Positions 1 to 5,337 of a stretch of DNA of 5,764 nt are shown here, piece by piece. The stretch is from Bacteriovoracaceae bacterium (GTDB taxonomy: Bacteria; Bdellovibrionota; Bacteriovoracia; Bacteriovoracales; Bacteriovoracaceae), in contig JAKLJM010000163.1 in NCBI GenBank assembly GCA_023151145.1, positions 1 to 5,764 of the forward strand, in the 5' to 3' direction. A program made the translations under genes and the position numbers. The first letter of the stretch is position 1. Each line of letters begins with the position of its first letter. Below the pieces are notes generated by a model. The model was not told where the DNA came from and ran no database searches. It saw nothing but the letters and a program-made list of their open reading frames with translations.

Positions 1-146
1 GATTGCATTTAGTTAAAAACCAACGTGCTAAGGAAGGCAAGGAAGTTTTTACTAATCTAATCAATGACACGACAGTCTCTGATTACATTAAAGAGTTGGC
101 AAAAAGTGAATTAAGTATATTGAATTTGAAAGATAAAACATTTTAA
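1..146 (+). CDS. 3' end of an unidentified protein (partial)
   Basis: This is the C-terminal 47 residues of a gene that begins before the window. The reading frame starts with whole codons at position 3 and ends at the TAA at 144-146. The other two forward frames hit stops within the first 15 bases, so this is the only open one. The visible tail reads LHLVKNQRAKEGKEVF near its start and ends in ELSILNLKDKTF. It is hydrophilic, probably helical, and has no membrane segment or cysteine motif. I do not recognise the family. The 'VKNQ...EGKEVF' stretch faintly recalls the late region of ParA/MinD/FlhG-type ATPases, but this is too little to name it. The stop lies 20 bp before the next start codon, so it may belong to the same transcript. 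Confidence 0.6.
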   Translation, partial: LHLVKNQRAKEGKEVFTNLINDTTVSDYIKELAKSELSILNLKDKTF

Positions 147-151
147 CTCAT

Positions 152-178
152 AGGAAGGAGTTACGTATGACAGGAGGT
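152..178 (+). promoter_or_regulatory. Two successive Shine-Dalgarno sequences before the regulator gene
   Basis: AGGAAGGAG at 152-160 lies 6 bases before the ATG at 167. A second, closer-to-consensus AGGAGGT at 172-178 lies 4 bases (counted from its last G of AGGAGG) before an in-frame ATG at 182. The two possible products differ by only five residues (MTGGQ). The first site has the better spacing, so ATG 167 is taken as the start, but initiation at 182 cannot be excluded. Confidence 0.6.
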
Positions 179-1192
179 CAGATGAACGGAGCTAAGGAAT
201 TAACAAACGAAATGTCGAACGATTTTTTGGCTGAGTTTCCAAAGAATTTATCTCTTCAGTCAAATGTAAGAGCTGATTTATTTGGTTCAGATCCAAAGAT
301 TCAAAAATCATTAGCTCAAGCAAGAAACTTGGCCGTGACTAAAGCTGCAGTTCTAATTGCAGGTGAAAATGGAACAGGAAAAAGAACACTTGCAAAATAT
401 ATTCATGAAAACTCAACAAGATCAAGCCAAGCACTAGAAATCGTAGACTGTTCACTTTCTGCTCAAGAAGTAGAGAACAAAATTCTAGGTCACCGTGATG
501 CTGCATCAGGAAGATTCAACAAAGGTGCACTAGAAGTAGCGAATAAAGGAACAGTGGTTTTTGCAAACATCGATTCATTAGATGAAGATTTCCAAAAAAG
601 ATTATTCAAAATTATTAATGAACTAGAAGATTATGATATTGACGTAAGATTAGTTGCTACAACAACAAAGAACTTATCGAAACTTGTTGGTGCTGGTAGA
701 TTTCATCGTTCGTTATATATGACTTTTGCTAACAACGTGATCAACACAATCCCATTAAGAGAAAGACTCGAAGATCTTCAGTTTTTTGCTAAACATTTCA
801 TGGCGGAAATTTCAGGCTGTGAAATTGAAGAAGTAAACTTAGATCGTCCAGCAATGGATAAAATTATGTCTCATTACTGGTCAAATAATTTAACTGAATT
901 AAAACAAGTTCTAAATAATTCATTTTCAAATTCTCAAAATATTATTGATGAATCATCATTTGACTCAACTGAGAAAAAATCAATTGGTATCTTGAGCGAA
1001 GATGATGAAGATGGAATTAGATTAATGTCATTAAAAGATGCTGAAAAAATGCTCATCAAAAAAGCATTAATTCATACTTCTGAAAACAGAACACAAGCAG
1101 CTAAGATTCTTGGTGTTTCTATTAGAACATTGAGAAATAAAATCAATGAATATAGAAATGACGGAACAGTGTATTTTGTAAATTTAAGATAA
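167..1192 (+). CDS. Degenerate sigma-54 activator-like AAA+ protein with Fis-type DNA-binding domain
   Basis: This 341-residue protein resembles the central and C-terminal parts of sigma-54 enhancer-binding proteins such as FlrC/FleR and NtrC. It lacks an N-terminal receiver or other sensory domain: only about 35 residues precede the AAA+ region. Preserved landmarks are Walker A GENGTGK (66-72), 'LGH' (107-109), the 'GALEVANKGT' segment (120-129), IPLRER (195-200) and a sensor II-like YWSNNLTEL (237-245). The Fis-type helix-turn-helix, centred on NRTQAAKILGVSIRTLRNK (307-325), is intact. Normally essential residues are missing. The GAFTGA sigma-54 contact loop is absent and the region is about 3 residues short (110-119). 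Walker B is VVFAN rather than hhhhDE (130-134). The sensor I Asn is T167. The FREDLYYRL arginine-finger motif is FHRSLYMTF (179-187). The sensor II Arg is T243. It probably binds DNA and perhaps ATP, but should not hydrolyse ATP or open sigma-54 complexes. It lies 20 bp before flgB, so a role in regulating this flagellar operon is a reasonable inference. Confidence 0.88.
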   Translation: MTGGQMNGAKELTNEMSNDFLAEFPKNLSLQSNVRADLFGSDPKIQKSLAQARNLAVTKAAVLIAGENGTGKRTLAKYIHENSTRSSQALEIVDCSLSAQEVENKILGHRDAASGRFNKGALEVANKGTVVFANIDSLDEDFQKRLFKIINELEDYDIDVRLVATTTKNLSKLVGAGRFHRSLYMTFANNVINTIPLRERLEDLQFFAKHFMAEISGCEIEEVNLDRPAMDKIMSHYWSNNLTELKQVLNNSFSNSQNIIDESSFDSTEKKSIGILSEDDEDGIRLMSLKDAEKMLIKKALIHTSENRTQAAKILGVSIRTLRNKINEYRNDGTVYFVNLR

Positions 1193-1212
1193 GAAATTAA
1201 CTGGAGTCTCTG

Positions 1213-1620
1213 ATGAGAGTTGAAGATAAAACATTTAAAGCGCTAGAAGCATCACTGAAATTTAGACAGCTTCGCCAAGAATTGATCTCTTCAAATATCG
1301 CAAATGCAGAGACTCCTGGTTATAAAGCGAAAAAAGTTGAATTTGAAGAAGCACTTGCCCGTGCTCTTGATACCGACGAACAAATGAATATGAAAGTGGA
1401 AGACGGTCGGCACTACAATGTCGGAAATGGTGGGTTTAATAACTTACAACCAGAAATTTTTGAAGATCCTAATGGGATTGTTTCAATGAATGGAAATACA
1501 GTAGACCGTGATAAAGAAATGGCCGAAATGGCAGAAAATAAAATTATGTATGATGCTTCAGTACAATTAATTAATAAAAAATTAGCTCTATTAAAGTATG
1601 CAATTGGTTCTGAAAGATAA
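1213..1620 (+). CDS. flgB: Flagellar basal-body proximal rod protein FlgB
   Basis: FlgB is a subunit of the proximal rod. It is secreted by the flagellar export apparatus and assembles in the periplasm on the MS ring/FliE base. The 135-residue length is normal for the family. The N-terminal rod motif SSNIANAETPGY (26-37) is the classic Flg_bb_rod signature. The C-terminal helix region has the typical FlgB pattern NGNTVDRDKEMAEMAENK (93-110), followed by MYDASVQLINKKLALLKYAI (112-131). There is no cleavable signal peptide, as expected for a type III export substrate. GGAG at 1203-1206 lies 6 bases before the ATG. The gene follows the regulator by 20 bp and precedes flgC by 40 bp, consistent with co-transcription. 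Confidence 0.97.
   Translation: MRVEDKTFKALEASLKFRQLRQELISSNIANAETPGYKAKKVEFEEALARALDTDEQMNMKVEDGRHYNVGNGGFNNLQPEIFEDPNGIVSMNGNTVDRDKEMAEMAENKIMYDASVQLINKKLALLKYAIGSER
1284..1307 (+). repeat. Copy 1 of a 24-bp near-identical repeat shared by flgB and flgC
   Basis: This segment encodes the conserved ISSNIANA rod motif. It matches 1729-1752 in flgC at 22 of 24 bases, including an uninterrupted 15-base identity (GATCTCTTCAAATAT). The two differences are synonymous third-position changes. The repeat reflects common ancestry of the two rod genes plus similar codon choice. It is not a mobile or regulatory repeat as far as can be seen. Confidence 0.6.
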
Positions 1621-1631
1621 TGAGAGACTGG

Positions 1632-1647
1632 TAAGTCGTGAGACTTA
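1632..1647 (+). promoter_or_regulatory. Intercistronic hairpin with GTGA tetraloop before flgC
   Basis: A perfect 6-bp inverted repeat, TAAGTC-GTGA-GACTTA, would form an RNA stem closed by GUGA, a GNRA-class tetraloop. It lies inside the 40-bp flgB-flgC gap and ends 3 bases before the flgC Shine-Dalgarno (AGAGGG, 1651-1656). It is followed by A-rich rather than T-rich sequence, so it is not an intrinsic terminator. It could affect mRNA processing or flgC translation. That role is inference, and a stem this short can also arise by chance. Confidence 0.4.
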
Positions 1648-1660
1648 AAAAGAGGGTAAA

Positions 1661-2104
1661 ATGGATTTACTAACAAGTTTAAAAATAAGTTCTTCTGGAT
1701 TAACTGCAAATAAAAAAAGAATGCAGGCGATCTCTTCAAATATTGCGAATGCTCAGGTAACAAGAACAGCTGAAGGCGGTCCTTACAAGCCAAAAGAAGT
1801 AGTTTTTGGATCAGAGCCGGCAAGAGAATCTTTTGCGGAAATTCTGGAAGGTGAGTTGGGTGAAAAAGCTCAAGCCGTTCACGCTGTTGAAGTAGCACCT
1901 TCAAATAAACCACCAGTTTTAAAATATGAACCAAATCATCCGGATGCAAACGCCGAAGGATATGTAGCCTATCCAAATATTAATGTGATGGAAGAAATGG
2001 CCAATATGATTGAAGCTTCGAGAGCTTATGAAGCCAATATCAATGCAATGAATACGGCCAAAAGTATGGCAATGAAAGATTTAGAAATCGGACGTGGTAA
2101 TTAA
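1661..2104 (+). CDS. flgC: Flagellar basal-body rod protein FlgC
   Basis: FlgC is the second proximal rod subunit and is exported through the flagellar type III apparatus to build the rod through the periplasm. The 147-residue length is typical. Family signatures are seen in order. The N-terminal ISSSGLTANKKRMQAISSNIANA (9-31) leads into the TRTAEGGPY motif (35-42). The FlgC-specific PNHPDANAEGYVAYPNINV lies at 91-109. The C-terminal EEMANMIEASRAYEANI helix (111-127) and NTAKSMAMKDLEIGR (131-145) complete it. The start is supported by AGAGGG at 1651-1656, 4 bases before the ATG. It follows flgB with a 40-bp gap containing a small hairpin and precedes fliE by 20 bp. Confidence 0.98.
   Translation: MDLLTSLKISSSGLTANKKRMQAISSNIANAQVTRTAEGGPYKPKEVVFGSEPARESFAEILEGELGEKAQAVHAVEVAPSNKPPVLKYEPNHPDANAEGYVAYPNINVMEEMANMIEASRAYEANINAMNTAKSMAMKDLEIGRGN
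1729..1752 (+). repeat. Copy 2 of a 24-bp near-identical repeat shared by flgB and flgC
   Basis: This is the partner of 1284-1307, 445 bp downstream and in the same orientation. It also encodes ISSNIANA. The two copies share 15 identical bases in a row and 22 of 24 overall. Confidence 0.6.
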
Positions 2105-2124
2105 TAGGAAATAAGGAATAAGTT

Positions 2125-2499
2125 ATGGCAATTGAAAATGTTGGAAATATGAACAAAATGCTTAATTCATTCAATGCAAATGAATGGACTAAAAGTGCTT
2201 CAATTGACAAAGCTACGACTCAGCCACTTAACAGTGAATTGAGCGTAGGGAATCTTGGAGATGCGTCTGCTGCTAACAATAAAACATTTAGTCAGATGCT
2301 TTCGGATTCAATGGTAGAAGTGAATGGGTTACAAGATGAAGCAAACAAAGCTATGCAGAAATTAGTTTCAGGACAATCTAAAAATATCCATGAAACAATG
2401 TTGGCAGTTGAAAAAGCAGATATTGCATTTAGAACAATGAACCAAGTTCGTTTAAAAGTAATAGAAGCTTATAAAGAAATTATGCGTATGCAAATGTAG
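2125..2499 (+). CDS. fliE: Flagellar hook-basal body protein FliE
   Basis: FliE is the adaptor that joins the FliF MS ring to the FlgB rod and is among the first proteins exported by the flagellar system. The 124-residue length is slightly above the roughly 100-115 usual for the family because of a variable, Asn/Ser/Ala-rich N-terminus (about 1-52). The conserved C-terminal part begins at KTFSQMLSDSM (53-63). The diagnostic segment IHETMLAVEKADIAFRTMNQ (88-107) and the final VRLKVIEAYKEIMRMQM (108-124) are clear. AAGGA at 2113-2117 lies 7 bases before the ATG. The position between flgC and fliF is the usual one. A 71-bp gap, the longest between genes in the window, separates it from fliF. Confidence 0.96.
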   Translation: MAIENVGNMNKMLNSFNANEWTKSASIDKATTQPLNSELSVGNLGDASAANNKTFSQMLSDSMVEVNGLQDEANKAMQKLVSGQSKNIHETMLAVEKADIAFRTMNQVRLKVIEAYKEIMRMQM

Positions 2500-2570
2500 T
2501 TTGGTTTAGGAAGTTAATTTTAGGGCGATGGTCGATAGGATGTTGATCAACGTATTGTCAGGAGGACCCC
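2500..2570 (+). promoter_or_regulatory. fliE-fliF intercistronic region with palindrome and strong fliF ribosome binding site
   Basis: This 71-bp gap holds a perfect 10-bp palindrome, GTTGATCAAC (2542-2551). In RNA it extends to a 5-bp stem with one G-U pair (2540-2553). A consensus AGGAGG at 2560-2565 lies 5 bases before the fliF TTG start. AGGG at 2522-2525 can pair with CCCT at 2568-2571, which would enclose the ribosome binding site and touch the start codon. The palindrome could be a protein-binding site or part of an RNA fold. Neither is shown. No convincing promoter hexamers were found. Confidence 0.4.
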
Positions 2571-4259
2571 TTGCAAGACATTTTTGAAAAAATCTATCGT
2601 AACTTGAAAGAATTTTTTCTTGGTCTTGATGTACCAAAGAGAATAGCTTTCATTTTTATGTCAGCGGTAATCGTGGCGACAATGATTGGTATTGTTGTTT
2701 GGGCATCTAAAACTAGATACGATGTTCTCTATACCGATTTAAATAAAGATGATGGAAGAAAGATTGCAATTCTTTTAGAAGAAAAGAAAATTCCTTATCA
2801 GTTTTCAGATGACGGTAAAACGATATCTATTCCTGAAGATATGGTAGGAGTATGGCGATTAGAAATTGCAAAACTTGGAACAAGTTTTTCTGGAACAGTA
2901 GGGTATGAAGTTTTTGATAAACAATCATTCGGTACTACCAGCTTTGTTCAAAAAGTAAATAAACAACGAGCCTTAGAAGGCGAGTTAGTTAAAACGATTA
3001 TGTACATCCAAGGTGTAAAAAGAGCCAGAGTCCATATTTCGATTCCTGAATCTTCACCGTTTGTTGCTGAGAAAAAAGCTCCATCGGCATCAGTTGTCCT
3101 TGAACTTAATCCAGGAGTTGCCTTAACACTTGCCGAAATTAAAGGTGTTCAATCACTAGTGTCATCTTCAGTTGAAGAAATGCGCTCTGAAAGTGTTGTG
3201 GTTTTAGATGACCGCGGTAAAAAGCTTTCTGAAAATATTGGCGATGGTATGACCGCCGCTACTGCTAATAGAATGGCATTAGAAGCTCAGTATAATCAAA
3301 AATATGAAAATCAAATTCAAGAGATTTTATCTAAGGTTGTTGGCGACGGAAAAATCGTTGCTAAGGTTACTGTCGAATTAGATTATTCAGAAGCTGTATC
3401 GACCGAAACGAGTTATGATTCAGAAAACGCAGTCGTTGTTTCAGAAGTTAAAAACTCACAAAAGTTAGTAGGCTCACGTCCATCTCCTCAAGGAATGGTG
3501 GGGGCTCGTTCGAATCTTCCTGGTGAAGAACCACAACCAGGGGCAGCTGAAACACGTAACAATGTTGATAAAGAATTAGCGACAAGAAATTATAATGTAC
3601 CGACAAAAGTGACTCAGTCAAAAAAACCAGCGGCATCGATTAAAGCAGTTTCAGCAGCGGTTATGATTGATGGAAAAAGAATACCAGTTCTTGGTGAAGA
3701 TGGTACTCCGCAGTTGGATAAAAACGGAAATCCAATCATGAAGTATGAGAAATGGAGTGAGGCTGATCTGCAAAACTTCGCTCAAATTGTTTCTAGTACA
3801 ATCGGTTTAGCTGATAAACGTGGTGACAAATTAGTTATTAAAAATATGGAATTTGCTAAAGAAGATATGTCTGTAGCAGATGCCATGCTTCGCGAACAAG
3901 CAAATCGTGAATTAATTAGAAATATTGTTAAGTACCTAGCGGTAGGATTAACCATCAGCTTATTCTTCTTCTTAGTAGTTAGACCATTTATTCAATGGAT
4001 TACTGATAACACAATTGAAACGGTTGAAGACTTCTTACCAAAAACACTTGAGGAGCTTGAAAAAGTACAAGCGAATCAAAGATTACCTGGTCTTGAAGAT
4101 GCTCTTCCACAAATTGAAGAAAAGCTTAACCCTGAAAAGATTGAAGGGAACATGCTTAGAGAAAAAATTATTGCTCTGGTTGAAAATAATCCAGGCAAAG
4201 CAGCTCAGATTATCCATGAGATGATCCATGCTAACGAATCAGATAAACAGATCGCATAA
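2571..4259 (+). CDS. fliF: Flagellar MS-ring protein FliF
   Basis: FliF multimerises in the inner membrane to form the MS ring, the platform for the rod, the export gate and the FliG rotor ring. The 562-residue length is normal. A first transmembrane helix spans about 25-46. The periplasmic ring-building part follows, starting YDVLYTDLNKDDG (50-62) and including YEVFDKQSFGTTSF (112-125) and VKRARVHISIPESSPFV (149-165). A Gly/Pro/Asn-rich, low-complexity stretch at about 300-345 fits the beta-collar loop region. A second transmembrane helix lies at about 452-472. The cytoplasmic tail ends with LREKIIALVENNPGKAAQII (529-548), the FliG-binding segment. The start is a TTG. Upstream in frame there is a stop at 2544-2546 and no ATG or GTG between, AGGAGG lies 5 bases ahead, and the next ATG falls inside the first membrane helix at residue 30. 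fliG follows by 19 bp. Confidence 0.98.
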   Translation: MQDIFEKIYRNLKEFFLGLDVPKRIAFIFMSAVIVATMIGIVVWASKTRYDVLYTDLNKDDGRKIAILLEEKKIPYQFSDDGKTISIPEDMVGVWRLEIAKLGTSFSGTVGYEVFDKQSFGTTSFVQKVNKQRALEGELVKTIMYIQGVKRARVHISIPESSPFVAEKKAPSASVVLELNPGVALTLAEIKGVQSLVSSSVEEMRSESVVVLDDRGKKLSENIGDGMTAATANRMALEAQYNQKYENQIQEILSKVVGDGKIVAKVTVELDYSEAVSTETSYDSENAVVVSEVKNSQKLVGSRPSPQGMVGARSNLPGEEPQPGAAETRNNVDKELATRNYNVPTKVTQSKKPAASIKAVSAAVMIDGKRIPVLGEDGTPQLDKNGNPIMKYEKWSEADLQNFAQIVSSTIGLADKRGDKLVIKNMEFAKEDMSVADAMLREQANRELIRNIVKYLAVGLTISLFFFLVVRPFIQWITDNTIETVEDFLPKTLEELEKVQANQRLPGLEDALPQIEEKLNPEKIEGNMLREKIIALVENNPGKAAQIIHEMIHANESDKQIA

Positions 4260-4278
4260 TTTAAGGTAGGGAGCCATT

Positions 4279-5316
4279 ATGCCAGCAGAACAACAAGTCT
4301 TAGATCCAGATACAGAGTACGCTCTCTTAAATGGTCAAGACAAAGCATCTATTCTTTTAAGCTCATTGGGTATGAACATTACTCAGTTGATCTTTACTAA
4401 CATGAAAGACAACGATGTTAAAAGAATGATCAATGCAATGGCTAACGTAAAACGTGCGCCAATCTGGATGGTAAAAAGAGTTCTGGAAGATTTTTATAAA
4501 CAATTAAATGAAGAAAATGATTTATTATTCGCAGAAAACCGTGGACGTGACTTCATCATTAATACTTTGGGTGAAGAAAGAGCGAAACAACTTCTTGGTC
4601 AGATCGTTGAAGTTGGTCAGTCGAATACACTTGAATCTCTTGAATTAGTAGATACAAGAACGTTGTCAAACTTCTTAATTAACGAGCATCCGCAAACCAT
4701 TGCACTTATTGTTGCTCACTTAGCTCCAGATAGAAAAGTGGATGTCTTAAGAAGATTACCAGAAGGTCTACAAGCGGAAGTTGTTCTTCGTGTGGCCAAT
4801 CTGGATTATGTTTCTCCTGAACTTATTTCTCAACTTGATGATGTTCTTAAAACAGAACTTAGTACTCTTGGTTCCATTGATACTAATCAGCTTGGTGGTG
4901 TTGAGCCTATTGCTGACATGCTTAACCTTATGGATAAAAACACTGAGAAAAACATCATGTCTCGTGTTGAAGAAAAAGATCCAGAGCTTGCTGAAGAAAT
5001 CAGAAAACTTATGTTCGTCTTTGAAGATCTTATGTACGTTGATGATAAAGGTATTCAGAATTTACTTCGCGAAGTGGACAATGGAAAACTTGTTATTGCC
5101 ATGAAAACTGCTCCTGAAGAAATCAAACAAAAAATCTTCAAGAACATGTCTAATCGTGCAGCTACATTGTTACGTGAAGACCTTGAGGCACTTGGACCAA
5201 CAAAACTTTCAGATGTTGAAAAAGCACAAGCTGAAATTGTTCAAAAATGTAAAGAACTTGAAGCACAAGGTAAAGCGTTTATCGCTCGCGGTGATTCAGG
5301 TGATTCGTTGGTATAA
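4279..5316 (+). CDS. fliG: Flagellar motor switch protein FliG
   Basis: FliG forms the cytoplasmic rotor ring, binds the FliF tail through its N-terminal domain, contacts FliM, and generates torque against the MotA stator. The 345-residue length is at the upper end of normal. The N-domain spans about 1-95. The middle domain carries the EHPQ motif (136-139) for FliM binding and is followed by the Gly-Gly linker (206-207, in GGVEPIADMLNLM). The C-domain has the MFVF switch hinge (245-248). Residues matching the E. coli torque charges K264, R281, D288, D289 and R297 appear as K276, R293, E300, D301 and K309, so every charge is kept with two conservative swaps. AGGGAG at 4268-4273 lies 5 bases before the ATG. 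The gene sits 19 bp after fliF and 21 bp before fliH. Nothing suggests truncation. Confidence 0.98.
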   Translation: MPAEQQVLDPDTEYALLNGQDKASILLSSLGMNITQLIFTNMKDNDVKRMINAMANVKRAPIWMVKRVLEDFYKQLNEENDLLFAENRGRDFIINTLGEERAKQLLGQIVEVGQSNTLESLELVDTRTLSNFLINEHPQTIALIVAHLAPDRKVDVLRRLPEGLQAEVVLRVANLDYVSPELISQLDDVLKTELSTLGSIDTNQLGGVEPIADMLNLMDKNTEKNIMSRVEEKDPELAEEIRKLMFVFEDLMYVDDKGIQNLLREVDNGKLVIAMKTAPEEIKQKIFKNMSNRAATLLREDLEALGPTKLSDVEKAQAEIVQKCKELEAQGKAFIARGDSGDSLV

Positions 5317-5337
5317 TTTAGAGAAAGGGTGGATTGA

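Noticed and set aside
96..121. Possible sigma-70 promoter TTGGCA ... TATATT before the regulator
   Set aside because: The spacer is only 14 bases, and both boxes lie within the coding end of the upstream gene in an AT-rich region where such matches are common.
111..136. Possible FliA (sigma-28) promoter TTAAGTAT ... AAAGATAA
   Set aside because: The -35-like box matches 6 of 8 bases, but the -10 box lacks the GCC part and the spacer is 10 rather than 11 bases. This is not distinguishable from chance at this base composition.
167..190. N-terminal MTGGQM resembles the T7-tag of expression vectors
   Set aside because: Only MTGGQ matches, the flanking residues differ, and no vector sequence surrounds it. 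Its codons include the second natural Shine-Dalgarno sequence.
1413..1976. 187-codon open frame on the minus strand
   Set aside because: It lies opposite the well-supported flgB and flgC genes. Its product is a Leu/Phe-rich string with no recognisable domain, as expected from the complement of AT-rich coding DNA.
2561..2575. GG-N10-GC spacing with TTGCA resembling a sigma-54 promoter
   Set aside because: The GG is part of the fliF Shine-Dalgarno and TTGCA is its start codon region. The -24 element lacks the TGGCAC consensus, and a transcript would start inside fliF without its start codon.
4015..4224. Additional + strand frames inside fliF (4015-4224) and fliG (4781-5104, 5156-5467)
   Set aside because: They are out-of-frame shadows with low-complexity Lys/Leu-rich products lying inside strongly conserved genes.
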